DNA of 64,000 bases from Paeniglutamicibacter cryotolerans (GTDB lineage Bacteria; Actinomycetota; Actinomycetes; Actinomycetales; Micrococcaceae): assembly GCF_014190875.1 (NCBI RefSeq), contig NZ_JACHVS010000001.1:2790001-2854000 (forward strand). Reading direction: 5' to 3'. Below the pieces are notes generated by a model. That model had not been told where the DNA came from, ran no database searches, and saw only the letters and a program-made list of their open reading frames with translations. Each line of letters starts with the position of its first letter. Within the stretch, counting starts at the first letter, position 1. The position numbers and the translations under genes were made by a program. Positions 33,094 through 42,800 of this stretch are shown piece by piece.

Positions 33094-34200
33094 CTACTTC
33101 AGGAAGCGCCCGGACAGCCATCCGGTCTTCTTGGCGTATGCGACCTGGTACCAGGTGCCGCTGCGCCGGCCGGTCGGGCGGACCACCGTGCCGCGGGGAA
33201 GGGATGCGAGCCTGGTGCCCGTGATCGCTGGGAGGGAGTAGAGGTTGAGGGCAAGCGTGGTGGTCTTGGCCGCAGGCGTTGCCTTCCGGGAGTTCCCGGT
33301 CTGGATCCAGCCAGTTCTTCCCTGATGCTGCACCTTCAGCCAGCTGCCCCTGTTGGCCGAATAGTAGAGCTCGGTGCCCGTGGGAATGATGGCCAGGAGC
33401 TTCGCCGAGGTGCCGGCGGTGGCGTACATGCGCACGGGGGCAGTGGTTTTGCGAACGCCCCACTGGGCCGGGGGCCCGGGAACCAACCCGTCATACTGCT
33501 CCAGGGTCGTGGCCCCGCTGGCAGTGTAGGCGGCGGCGAGCCTCGGGCCGAGGTAGCGGAAGTGCCAAGGTTCGTAGATGTAGCCGGTGACAGCCTCCAT
33601 GCCCGCGGGGTAGCGCAGGATGAAGCCGTAGGTGGCCGCGTGCTTCCGCATCCACCTGCCCTCGGTCGTGTTGGCGAAGCACTTCGCCACCCGGCATGAT
33701 CCGCTTGCCGTTCCGACGTCCATTCCCCATCCGGTTTGATGTTCAGAGTAGCCGGGGCGTGCCGAAAAGCGGCTGGCCGCCTTGGCTCCGTCCCGCCGGG
33801 CATAGCTGGCGAAGAGCGCTTGCTGCGTGGAATATGAACGGTAGCCGGAGACCAGCCGGATGCGGGCACCGTCCTTTTTGGCTGCGGCGGCCATCTTGTT
33901 GAAGGCCAGTGCGGCTTCAGGCTGGAGCGAGGCTCCGCTGCCGGGGACGGCCCGGAGCCGGGGGACGAACTTCAGCGGCTGCAGCGGGTGTTTCTTGTTG
34001 ACCATGACATTGGGCAACCTGGGATCGCGCGGCAGTGGTTTCCCGGCCGCAGTGGCCGATGACATGGCGGCCGTGGCCGCACGTGCCGTCGGTGCGTTGC
34101 CAACACCGGTGGCCGCCGTGGTGGGCGCCATGCCGAGCCCGAGCGAGGAAACCAGGGCAAGGATGATGAGGGCCGGGGCAAGCGCGGGGGTCAAGCGCAT
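33094..34200 (-). CDS. Secreted VanY-type D-Ala-D-Ala carboxypeptidase with SH3-like domains
   Basis: A 368-residue exported peptidase (M15B). Residues 1-40 form the signal peptide (LTPALAPALIILALVSSLGLG, ending near ARAATA). The catalytic domain spans about 75-215 and shows the zinc motifs SEHQTGWGMDVG (His, Asp) and EPWHFRYLG (His plus catalytic Glu), and RLVSGYRSYSTQQALF for substrate binding. The C-terminal part contains two SH3b-like repeats (PVRMYATAGTSAKLLAIIPTG and LNLYSLPAITGTRLASLPRG), with a hyphen-like TAAKTTT linker, for cell-wall binding. It trims peptidoglycan stem peptides. The start at ATG 34200 is inferred from the signal peptide. Confidence 0.88.
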   Translation of the reverse strand: MRLTPALAPALIILALVSSLGLGMAPTTAATGVGNAPTARAATAAMSSATAAGKPLPRDPRLPNVMVNKKHPLQPLKFVPRLRAVPGSGASLQPEAALAFNKMAAAAKKDGARIRLVSGYRSYSTQQALFASYARRDGAKAASRFSARPGYSEHQTGWGMDVGTASGSCRVAKCFANTTEGRWMRKHAATYGFILRYPAGMEAVTGYIYEPWHFRYLGPRLAAAYTASGATTLEQYDGLVPGPPAQWGVRKTTAPVRMYATAGTSAKLLAIIPTGTELYYSANRGSWLKVQHQGRTGWIQTGNSRKATPAAKTTTLALNLYSLPAITGTRLASLPRGTVVRPTGRRSGTWYQVAYAKKTGWLSGRFLK

Positions 34201-34480
34201 CGGGAATGCCGCCAATCCGGTAGTCGAAGCCAAGTGCAGCGAGCCTATCGCGGCGGCGAGGCTCCGGTGAAGGGGGCGGACCCGGAATCCGGGGTGGGAC
34301 GGGGCATCGAAGACGCATAGCCGATTCCCAGCAGCCTGTCCCTTGTGTCCGGGGTGAGGCAGTCGTAGCGTGGGCACTAGGGGCAGGGAACAGAGCCGGA
34401 GGACCGGTGGCCCCGATATCGGATCCAAGCCGCCCCCACGCGTGCGCGCCGACGGCTTCAGCAAGAAACGGGGCAGGACC

Positions 34481-34711
34481 ATGGCAGGGCAAATGACCAA
34501 GAAACCCAAGAACCACGTCCATGTCGGGGTCTTGTGGCTGGTCGGTGGAGTGGTGACGATGGCGGTCTTCCTCGGGTCCATCGCCAGCGGGACCCACCAG
34601 GACTACGGCACAGTCAGCCCGATCTGGTTCGTGGTGCTCATCGGGGCGGTGATGACGATCTTCGGGATCATCGGATTGACCAAGCGCCGGCATACCGGCG
34701 ACAGCCACTGA
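34481..34711 (+). CDS. Small two-helix membrane protein
   Basis: A 76-residue protein. After a basic head (MTKKPKNH) it has two transmembrane helices: HVGVLWLVGGVVTMAVFL and PIWFVVLIGAVMTIFGIIGL. It ends KRRHTGDSH. The start is either ATG 34481 or ATG 34493, with a purine-rich stretch but no perfect SD. Such proteins are common in actinobacteria without known function. It is convergent with the MarR-type gene; that gene is the left end of the divergent LLM/MFS locus. Confidence 0.65.
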   Translation: MAGQMTKKPKNHVHVGVLWLVGGVVTMAVFLGSIASGTHQDYGTVSPIWFVVLIGAVMTIFGIIGLTKRRHTGDSH

Positions 34712-34750
34712 TGCGTTCCGGCGTCCGCGGGCCTGCTGGCGTGCGGGCGC

Positions 34751-35242
34751 CTATTTCCGCTGCCCGCTGACGTCCCGCCGCGGGGGAGTACCGGGTGGCC
34801 GGGGCAGTGCCTCAGAAATTTTCCGAGCAAGTTTCGTCAGCTCCCTGAACTGGGCAGGGGTCATGGCGTCGCCGAGCAACCGGTGGATGTTCTGCACGTG
34901 TTCACGACCGATGTGCTTTTGCAGCGCGCGACCGGCATCACTCAGCGAAACCAGGACTGCGCGTTGGTCCTCGGGGTCAGGCTCCCGGGTGACCAGGCCC
35001 TTGGCCTCCAACCGCTCGGCCATGCGGCTGAGCGAGGGTTGGCTGATCAGCAGGTGTTCGTTCAGGTCGCCCAGGCGGCTGCTGCCGTCTTCGCAGCGGC
35101 TGAGGTTGAAGAGCACATCGTATTCGCCCATGCCCAGTTCCTTGAACTCGGGCAGCTTGCGCAGTTCGCGCATGACCGACACCTGGCTGCGGAAGAGCGC
35201 TTCCCAGGCCTCGGAGACCTCCCTGACGCTGGCCTTAGGCAT
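34751..35242 (-). CDS. MarR-family transcriptional regulator
   Basis: A 163-residue regulator with the MarR winged helix: ELGMGEYDVLFNLSRCEDG, then LNEHLLISQPSLSRMAERLE with the recognition helix and the wing REPDPEDQRAVLVSLSDAGR. ATG 35242 is preceded by AAGGA and starts inside the last codons of the upstream LLM gene (8-base overlap), so the two are translated together. It probably represses the LLM oxidoreductase operon and the divergent MFS exporter, both of which flank the palindrome at 36386-36397. Effector unknown. One Cys (SRCEDG) near the HTH could make it redox-sensitive (speculative). Confidence 0.88.
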   Translation of the reverse strand: MPKASVREVSEAWEALFRSQVSVMRELRKLPEFKELGMGEYDVLFNLSRCEDGSSRLGDLNEHLLISQPSLSRMAERLEAKGLVTREPDPEDQRAVLVSLSDAGRALQKHIGREHVQNIHRLLGDAMTPAQFRELTKLARKISEALPRPPGTPPRRDVSGQRK

Positions 35243-36341
35243 TCTCGGTCCTTCCGGCAGCGAGTTTCGCATCCCGGGCGGCGACCCGGTTGGCGTGCGT
35301 GGGTGCCTCGGGGTGGTCGGCCGGGGCGCGTGAGGCGAGCTCCTTGCGCAGTTCGGGCAGCACGTGTTCGCCGAACAGGTCCAGTTGTTCCAGGACGGTC
35401 TTCAGTGGCAGGCCGGCGTGGTCCACGAGGAAGAGTTGGCGGTGGTAGTTGCCGAAGTGTTCCTGGAAGGAGAGCGTCTTTTCCAGCACTTCCTGCGGGG
35501 AGCCGACGCTCAGCGGGGTCTGCGCGGTGAAGTCCTCCATCGAGGGTCCGTGGCCGTAGACCGGGGCGTTGTCGAAGTAGGGGCGGAACTCGTTGACCGC
35601 ATCCTGGGAGTTCCTGCGCATGAAGAACTGTCCGCCCAGTCCGACGATCGCCTGGTCCGCACGGCCGTGGCCATAGTGCTCGTAGCGTTCGCGGTAGAGG
35701 TCGATCAGCTGTTGGTAGTGCTCCTTGGGCCAGAAGATGTTATTGGCGAAGAACCCGTCGCCGTAGTACGCGGCGATCTCGGCTATCTGCGGGGTGCGGA
35801 TCGAGCCGTGCCAGACGAAGGGCGCGACGCCGTCCAGCGGGCGCGGGGTGGAGGTGAAGTTCTGCAACGGGGTGCGGAACTTGCCCTCCCAGTTCACCGT
35901 GTCCTGATCCCAGAGTCGGCGCAGCAGGTTGTAGTTCTCGATGGTCAGTTCCAGCGAGTCCTGGTTCCGCTTGCCGAACCAGGGGTAGACCGGGGCGGTG
36001 TTGCCGCGGCCCAGCACCAGGTCCACGCGTCCCCCGGAGAGGTTCTGCAGCATGGCGAAGTCCTCGGCGATCTTCACCGGGTCGTTGGTCGTGATCAGCG
36101 TCGTGGTGGTGGAGAGGATGAGCTTTTCGGTCTGTGCCGCGATGTAGGCCAGGGTCGTGGTGGGCGAGGAGGAGAAGAAGGGGCGGTTGTGGTGCTCGCC
36201 GATGGCGAACACGTCCATGCCGATCTCCTCGGCCTTCTTAGCGATGGCCACCGCGGCCTGGATGCGCTCGTATTCGGTGGGCGTCTTGCCGGTGGTGGGG
36301 TCGGTGGTCACGTCACTGACGCTGAAGATGCCGAACTGCAT
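35235..36341 (-). CDS. LLM-class flavin-dependent monooxygenase (CE1758-like)
   Basis: A 368-residue luciferase-like TIM-barrel oxidoreductase using FMNH2 or F420. It has the family pattern EEIGMDVFAIGEHH near the N-terminus, LSGGRVDLVLGRGNTAPVYP with the flavin phosphate site, and IRTPQIAEIAAYYGDGFFAN at the barrel's end. The length matches the actinobacterial group named after CE1758 of Corynebacterium efficiens. AGGAGG precedes ATG 36341. It shares an operon with MarR (8-base overlap) and a divergent promoter region with an MFS exporter. A role in modification and export of a toxic or redox-active compound is plausible but unproven. Confidence 0.87.
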   Translation of the reverse strand: MQFGIFSVSDVTTDPTTGKTPTEYERIQAAVAIAKKAEEIGMDVFAIGEHHNRPFFSSSPTTTLAYIAAQTEKLILSTTTTLITTNDPVKIAEDFAMLQNLSGGRVDLVLGRGNTAPVYPWFGKRNQDSLELTIENYNLLRRLWDQDTVNWEGKFRTPLQNFTSTPRPLDGVAPFVWHGSIRTPQIAEIAAYYGDGFFANNIFWPKEHYQQLIDLYRERYEHYGHGRADQAIVGLGGQFFMRRNSQDAVNEFRPYFDNAPVYGHGPSMEDFTAQTPLSVGSPQEVLEKTLSFQEHFGNYHRQLFLVDHAGLPLKTVLEQLDLFGEHVLPELRKELASRAPADHPEAPTHANRVAARDAKLAAGRTENA

Positions 36342-36385
36342 GGTGTTCCTCCTGGTCTTCCGAGTCCAAGTGTCTCAGAATTTCT

Positions 36386-36397
36386 ATGCATTTGCAT
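36386..36397. promoter_or_regulatory. Candidate MarR operator in divergent intergenic region
   Basis: ATGCATTTGCAT is an inverted repeat (ATGCA-TT-TGCAT) set in an AT-rich patch between the LLM-marR operon (minus) and the MFS gene (plus). It is well placed to control both. Confidence 0.5.
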
Positions 36398-36472
36398 GTA
36401 ATAGCGCACAGGCCGGCCAAAGCATTCCCGGTACGCATCGTGAGGATCCTCACGTCACGGCCGAATCCGGGG

Positions 36473-36478
36473 TAGTCT
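36473..36478 (+). promoter_or_regulatory. Putative -10 of a leaderless promoter
   Basis: TAGTCT lies 6 nt before ATG 36485, with no SD. Confidence 0.5.
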
Positions 36479-36484
36479 GCCGCC

Positions 36485-37987
36485 ATGAGCCAAAAGCCCC
36501 CTCCCGCCACCGGCGCCACCCCTGGAACTCCGGTGCGCTGGGGAGCGGTGGCCGGCATCGTCGGATTCCTGGCCATCGTCGAACTGACCAGCGGCATGCT
36601 CCAGGGTTACTACACCCCGCTGATGACCGACATCGCCCGGCACCTGGGCATCCACGACGCCGACGTGAACTGGTTCGAGGCGGCCCAACTGCTGGTCTCG
36701 GCGCTCGCCGTGCCGCTGCTGGCCTCCATGGGCGATATCTTCGGGCACAAGCGCATCCTGCTCTACTCTACGATCATCACCGCGGCGGCGTCGTGGGCTG
36801 TGGTGTTTTCCGGAAACTTCACCACGTTCCTGCTGGCCTGGGCGCTGCAGGGCTTCTACGCCGTTTGGCTGCCGTTGGAAATCGCGCTGGTCTTCAGCCG
36901 GGCCCGGAAGCTGGGCACGCCCGGCCCGATCACCCGGAGGGCCGCCGGTTTGCTGGTCGGCGCGCTGGAAGCCGGCGTCATTGCCGGTGCCCTGCTGGGC
37001 GGCGCGCTGATCACGAGCTTCGGCGGGAACCTTGCGCTGACCCTGACCATTCCCGCGATCGCCACCACGCTGTGCATCTTCGCCGTGGCCTTCGGCGTGC
37101 CCGACGGCGGGGAGCGCAACGGAGCGAAGATCGACACCGGCGGCTTCGCCTATCTGGCGGTGGGCCTGCTGCTGCTCTCGGGTGGACTGAGCTTCCTGCG
37201 CATCAACGGTCCGGCGAGCCCGCTGGTCTGGGGTTCGATGGCGGCCGGATGCGCCGTGCTCTACCTCTTCTACCGGCACGAAACCAAGCAGTCCGACCCG
37301 CTGATTGACTTCACCGTCCTGTTCCAGCGTTCGATGTGGCCGCTGCAGCTGACCGCCGGGCTGTTCGGCGTCTCCGTGCTCGGCGCGCAGATCCCGATGA
37401 GTACCTTCGCGCGCACCGACCCGGCGGTCTACGGCTACGGGCTGGGCCTGAGCGCCTCATCGGTCTCGATCATCATCGGGGTCTACGTGCTCTCGCTGCT
37501 GGTCGGGGCCCTGCTCTTCCCGACCGGTGCCCGCCTGGCGGGGACCCGGCCCACACTGATCATCGCCAGCACGCTGGTGGGCATCGGCTATCTGATGTTC
37601 CTTCCACTGCACGGATCGCTGGGCCAGGTACTGCTGAACATGATGGTTGCCGGGCTCGGCTCCGGCGCGCTGGTCGCGGCGCTTCCGGCAGCCGCTGCCG
37701 CTGCCGCACCGTTCCACCGCACCGGCATGGCCACCGGGCTGACCAACGCGGTGAAGACCATCGGCGGGTCCTTCGCCTCGGCGGTCTTCGGGCTGGCGCT
37801 GGTCGGGCACGTTGTCGCCTCCGGTCCGGGTGCGGGCGCCGAATCGACCGCCGCGCCACTGGCCGGCTACATGACGGTGTGGGCCATCTGCGGAATGACG
37901 GCCATCATCTGCGCCATGATCCTGCTGGTGGTCCCGCGCGGAGCACTGGAGGACGTGCCGGAACAGTCCCCGATTCCCACCCGATAG
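36485..37987 (+). CDS. MFS transporter (14-TM type)
   Basis: A 500-residue transporter. TM1 is GAVAGIVGFLAIVELTSGML, and the loop between helices 2 and 3 carries LLASMGDIFGHKRILLYS, close to MFS motif A (G-D-x-x-G-x-K/R). EAGVIAGALLGGALI in TM5 corresponds to motif C of exporters, and MATGLTNAVKTIGGSFASAV lies in the C-terminal half. About 14 hydrophobic segments are present, as in DHA2-type exporters. The start codon has no SD but has a -10-like hexamer. It is divergent from LLM-marR, so probably a MarR-controlled exporter of the same unknown compound (inference). Confidence 0.85.
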   Translation: MSQKPPPATGATPGTPVRWGAVAGIVGFLAIVELTSGMLQGYYTPLMTDIARHLGIHDADVNWFEAAQLLVSALAVPLLASMGDIFGHKRILLYSTIITAAASWAVVFSGNFTTFLLAWALQGFYAVWLPLEIALVFSRARKLGTPGPITRRAAGLLVGALEAGVIAGALLGGALITSFGGNLALTLTIPAIATTLCIFAVAFGVPDGGERNGAKIDTGGFAYLAVGLLLLSGGLSFLRINGPASPLVWGSMAAGCAVLYLFYRHETKQSDPLIDFTVLFQRSMWPLQLTAGLFGVSVLGAQIPMSTFARTDPAVYGYGLGLSASSVSIIIGVYVLSLLVGALLFPTGARLAGTRPTLIIASTLVGIGYLMFLPLHGSLGQVLLNMMVAGLGSGALVAALPAAAAAAAPFHRTGMATGLTNAVKTIGGSFASAVFGLALVGHVVASGPGAGAESTAAPLAGYMTVWAICGMTAIICAMILLVVPRGALEDVPEQSPIPTR

Positions 37988-38143
37988 CCGACTTGCCGTC
38001 AGTCGTGGACAGGGCCCCTGACAGTGCCCCGGCCATGCGACCGGGTCACCGACGGGACCTGTGGGCCAAGTAGGGGTGGGTAGCCGACCTCGCCCTGGAA
38101 CCAGCGGGCCCACGGGCTGTTCTGGTGCCACCAGGTGCTGCCT

Positions 38144-39190
38144 TTAGCGGGCCACCACCGGGACCAGCGTCCGGTCCCGGGCTGTGAGCGCGGCCAGCGG
38201 GCCGATCCAGTCCCGGATCACCAGCGGCACATGGCGCAGAAGGGGGCGCCGAGGTTGCCCATCTTGCAGGCGCGTTCGGGGCGGAAAGCACCGCAGCCGT
38301 AGGAGCGTGCGCCGTTGAAAGTGCCGAGGGCCCCGCCGGATGGTGGTCTGGCCCGGTCTCGGTGCCGCCAGCAGAGACCGGTTCCTCGTCGGCCAGGCCG
38401 AATGCCATCTGGGCGGACGCGTGGATGACTAGCTCAGATGCGCCCGGATGCCAGCGAGAGCGTGCCGATAGAGCCGTGTGAACCGGCGCGGGTCATGCAG
38501 TTGGCCACGAGCAGGGCTGTCAGACCGGTGGCAGATTTGCAGACAAGCAGCCACCTGATGTCGTTGCAGCCGGAGCCCGCATCGAAGTAGGTGCGTGCGT
38601 CGGCTTTCGTGCTACCGCCGGAAACCGGATCGCCCGCGCCGGCAGCGGTGGAATTCCTGTTCACCTGGAAGGCGTTGATGGTCGTGGACAGGTCGGCGAA
38701 CGGCGGGGTGTGCCCAATCGCGCCGTGGGGAAGGCGGTGCAGACGGTGTTGCAGGTGGCCTGTTATACGGCCTGGAATCCGTCGCCGAGCATCATGATGT
38801 TGAATGCCATGTCGGGCGGGTTCGATCCGGGGAATTGGGTGATTCCAATGCGGGGACCAAGCCGATGACCGTCTCGCGGGACGAGGGAGGTACTGAGGTG
38901 TTCGGAACCCGGCTGCCAGCCGGGGCCTCGACGTCGAGCAGTACCCCGCCGGCAGCCGCGGCCGACGCCGGTACGACGACGGTGAAGACGCCTCATGGAT
39001 GACCGATCCGCCTGCCAGGCGTCGTGGTCTTGGCGGGGACGGCCTCTGCGGTGCAGGGGCTTCCGTTGATCTAGTCCCTGGCCAGTGCCCGGGTCATCCG
39101 CGTCGCCTTGCCGCCGTCGTGTTCGAAGATCAGGCCCAGGGCGCCCTGGGTGCGTGCCGGGCCGCTGTCGGGGGGGCAGGTGCATCACGC
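38144..39190 (-). pseudogene. Decayed M64-type metallopeptidase gene
   Basis: The reverse strand contains M64 (IgA-peptidase-like) fragments in the right order but in different frames. GLIFEHDGGKATRMTRALARD is followed by an in-frame TAG. Then come NPPDMAFNIMMLGDGFQAV ending in a stop, a stretch ARTYFDAGSGCNDIRWLLVC, the zinc region, and a C-terminal GARSYGCGAFRPE / CKMGNLGAPFC cysteine motif. The zinc-binding HExxH is destroyed: the stretch preceding MAFGLADEEP reads IHASAQ where family members have H-E-x-x-H. Multiple frameshifts and stops make a functional product impossible. It once encoded a secreted zinc peptidase (family knowledge). The tail LVIRDWIGPLAALTA lies in yet another frame, ending at 38144. 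Confidence 0.82.
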
Positions 39191-39268
39191 GGCTTCCGTT
39201 AAGGGACTAGCGGATCCAGTGGACTCCCGGTCACAGGAAGCCTCGAGGTGCGGTAATGCGCCACGCCG

Positions 39269-39721
39269 CTAACCGTGGTCCATATGCTTCCACCAGGTCA
39301 ATGGCGCGGCGATGTGGAAACGCCGGCCGCTGATGATTGTGGGCACGATGCGCACGAACGCGTCCTTCGGCCCGGCCTCCCAGGGGAAGAGCATCAGTGA
39401 GAAGGAATCAACCATTTCCTCGATGCCGCCGAACACCTCGGCCCGGCCCTTGATGATCACCGACCAGGCCCGGCCGGACTCGGTATCGACAGAATCCACC
39501 TCGAAAGCCACCCGGTCGTCGTTTCCCACCATCGAGAGTTTGGTCCCGGCCCTGGTCCGGAAGACCACCGTTCCGTGGTCTACCGCGTAGTTGACCGGGA
39601 AGAGTTCCGGCCCGTCATCGCCGCAGAGGGCCAGATGCCCGACGGAGATCCGTCGCAGCAGTTTCCAGCACTCGTCGGCAGCCAGTGTCTCGGTGGCTGG
39701 CATCTCCTGATCATCGGTCAT
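39269..39721 (-). CDS. Pyridoxamine 5'-phosphate oxidase-like FMN-binding protein
   Basis: A 150-residue split-barrel flavoprotein of the actinobacterial PNPOx-like group (Rv1155/Rv2074-type, FMN or F420 binding). Characteristic segments are CWKLLRRISVGHLAL, ELFPVNYAVDHGTVVFRTRA, GTKL, VAFEVDSVD and WSVIIKGRAEV. The family includes reductases and binding proteins without known activity, so the reaction is open. The ATG has no SD, and TAGGCT stands 6 nt upstream, suggesting a leaderless message. It is downstream of the RND exporter (opposite-edge order on the minus strand: exporter is transcribed away to the left, then this gene starts 86 bases before the exporter's end) but with its own promoter. 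Confidence 0.85.
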   Translation of the reverse strand: MTDDQEMPATETLAADECWKLLRRISVGHLALCGDDGPELFPVNYAVDHGTVVFRTRAGTKLSMVGNDDRVAFEVDSVDTESGRAWSVIIKGRAEVFGGIEEMVDSFSLMLFPWEAGPKDAFVRIVPTIISGRRFHIAAPLTWWKHMDHG

Positions 39722-39727
39722 GGCCAG

Positions 39728-39733
39728 AGCCTA
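39728..39733 (-). promoter_or_regulatory. Putative -10 of a leaderless promoter
   Basis: On the minus strand TAGGCT lies 6 nt before the ATG at 39721, with no SD. Confidence 0.5.
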
Positions 39734-39806
39734 CGTCCGGGACGTCCCCTGCGCCAGAGGCAGGATGCTCAGCCACCCTCGGCCGGAGCGGATGTTGGAG
39801 TGCCGC

Positions 39807-42800
39807 CTACTCCGGGGGCGCGTGGTGCTTGTGCCCCAGTTCCCCTTCGACTTCCTTTCGTTCGCGCCGGGTCAGCGGGATGGAGCCGGTTGCCGGGTTG
39901 ATCAACAGGTGCGGCTCGTGGACCGGGGCCGCATCCGGGACCGCCGACCGGTCCACATGCGCGGCCCGGGCATGGTGTTGGGCCGTTGCGGTACCCGCGG
40001 GGGCCGTGCCTGCCAGGGCGGGCACCGGCTGGTGCTTGGCCGCACGGCGTGCTTCGCGCTTGGCGGTGCCGCGTTCCTTGGCGCCCTCGACCAGATGGTA
40101 GAGCACCGGAACCAGGATCAGCGTCAACGCGGTGGAGGACACCAGGCCGCCGATGACCACCACCGCCAGCGGCTGCGAGATGAACCCGCCGCCGCCGGTC
40201 AGGCCCAGGGCCATCGGAATCAGCGCGAAGATGGTGGCCAGCGCCGTCATCAGGATCGGGCGCAGACGTTGGCGGGCGCCGTGGTGGATCGCGTCGGCCA
40301 AGCTCATCGCCGGTTCCTTGCCGCGCGGGTGGCGGTACTGGTTGATCAGGTCGATGAGCACGATGGCGTTGGTGACCACGATGCCCACCAGCATCAACAT
40401 GCCGATCAGCGAGGGCAGGCCCAGCGGAACGCCGGTGAGAAGCAGCAGCCCGATGGCTCCGGTCGCGGCGAACGGGATAGACACCAGCAGGACCAGCGGC
40501 TGGACCAGCGACTTGAACGTCGCCACCATCACCACGTACACGATGGCGATGGCGGCGAGCAGCGCCAGATAGAGCTGGCCGAAGGACTCGGCCTGCTCGG
40601 TGGCCGCTCCGCCCAGTGCGGCCGTCGCCCCGTCGGGCAGCACGAGCGCATCAAGGCGCTTGGTGACCTCGGCGGAGACCGAGCCGAGGTCCTTTTCGCC
40701 GGGGGTGATCGAGACGGTAGCGATCCGGTCCCCGTTGGAGGAGGTGATGGTCGCCGGGGATTCGGTGCGTTGAACGCTCGCGACGTCGCCGAGCCGGACC
40801 AGTCCGGTGGCCGTGGGCAGCTTGAGGTCGCGCAGCTGGGCCAGCGAGGTCAGGTCGGTTCCCTCGCCGATGCGCACCGGGAAGTCGGTGTAGCCGATGC
40901 GCACCGAACCGGCTGGTACCGGGGAGAGCGTGCCGGCGGTCAGCGCGCCGACCTGCACCTCGCTGAGTCCGGCCTTGGCTGCCTTGACCCGGTCCACCTC
41001 GATGGAGACCTGGGGGCGGGCCGAGCTCAGGTTGTCTTCGACGCCGGTGGCGCCGTCGATCCCTTCCATCGCTGCCGTCGTCTTCTTGGTTGCTGCCTCG
41101 AGGATCTCGGGGGTAGGCGCTCCGACCTGGATGGTGACGGAGCTGGATCCGGTCGGGCCGCCCTCGGAACCGGAGACGGTGACCTCGGAGTCGCCGGCCG
41201 CCGCTCGTGCCGCGGTGCGGGCCGCATCCTGAATGACCTGCTGGTCGCCCCCGGTATCGGTCATCACGGTGAAGCTCGCCGTATCGGTCCCGGCGGCAAG
41301 GAAGGCGGCGAATCCACCCGAGGGGGTGCCTGCCGTCATCTGGACGTCAACGACCCCGGGAACCTTGCGCAGTGCCTCTTCGACCGGGGTGGCGGCCTTC
41401 AGCGTGGTCTCCAGCGAGGATCCGGCTGGTAGCTTCTGCGAAACGGAGAAGGTGTTCTGTCCGGTGCCGCCGAGCAGGTTGGTCGGCACCAGCGGCACCA
41501 TGGCCACCGTGCCGGCCAGGACGGCGACGGCGGCCATCAACGTGATCGCCGGGTGGCGTTGGGTGCTGCGCAGGATCGGGGCGTAGCCGCGCTGCAGCAG
41601 CGAGTTGTGTTCCTTGGCCTCGGCCTTTGCGCGGGCCGCTCCCAGGTCGGCGGCGCCCGGCTTGGTGTGGCCCAGGAACCAGTAGGCGAGCACCGGCACG
41701 ATGGTCAGCGATACCAGCAGCGAGGAGAGCAGGGCGATGGTGACGGTGAGCGCGAACGGACGGAACAGCTCGCCGGCCAGGCCGCCGACCAGGGCCACGG
41801 GCAGGAACACGGCGACGGTGGTCAGCGTCGCCGCCGTCACGGCCGTGGCGACCTCACGCACTGCGGTGAGGATGGCCGTTGCCTTTTCCTCACCGTAGGA
41901 GAGGTGCCGCTTGATGTTTTCGATGACCACGATGGAGTCGTCGACCACGCGTCCGATGGAGATGGTCAGCGCACCCAGGGTGAGCATGTTCAGAGAGTAG
42001 CCGCCGATGCTCAACCCGATGAAGGTGGCCAGCAGCGAGAGCGGGATGGAGATCGCGGTGACCAGGGTGGAACGGACGGAAAGCAGGAAGACCAGGATGA
42101 CCACGACGGCGAACCCCAGGCCGAGCAGCCCCTCGACTGTCAGGTCGTGGATGGACTGCTCGATGAACGGGGCTTGGTCGAAGACCGTGGTGAATTTGGC
42201 GTCGTGTCCCAGTTGGGTAGCGAGCTCGGGCAGCAGCGCGTTGACTTCGTGCGATATCGAGACGGTGTCACCGTCTGGCTTTTTCGTCACCGATACTGCG
42301 AGGGTCTGGATGCCATTGGTGCGGGTGACCGAGGTGGCAGTGTCGTCCTGCATCGAGATGGTGGACAGATCCGCGAGCGTCAGCACGCCGGTGCTGCCCT
42401 TGACCGGAAGTGCCTTGACGGCGGCCAGCGAGTCGATGAGCGAACCGCTGGTGACCGGCAGATCCAGGCCATCGGTGTCCAAGCGGCCCACGGGCATCAG
42501 CCCGGACCCTTCCTCGATGACCGATTTCAGGTCGGCTACGCTCAGGCCGGCCGCGACGAGCTTCGTGTTGTTGGGCAATACCGCGATGTGTTGGCCGGTG
42601 CCACCGGAAACATCCGCAGTGCGCACTCCGTTGAGTTTGGTCAGCGTGGGCAGGACCAGGCGTTCGACGTCGGCACGCAGCGTGTTCAGGTCCGCTCCGC
42701 CGGAAACGGCCAGATACACGATGGGGAAGTCGGAGATGGAGCCGGCGAACGCGGTGGGTTCGACGTCCTGAGGCAGCAGGGGCTTGGCGTTCGAGATCGC

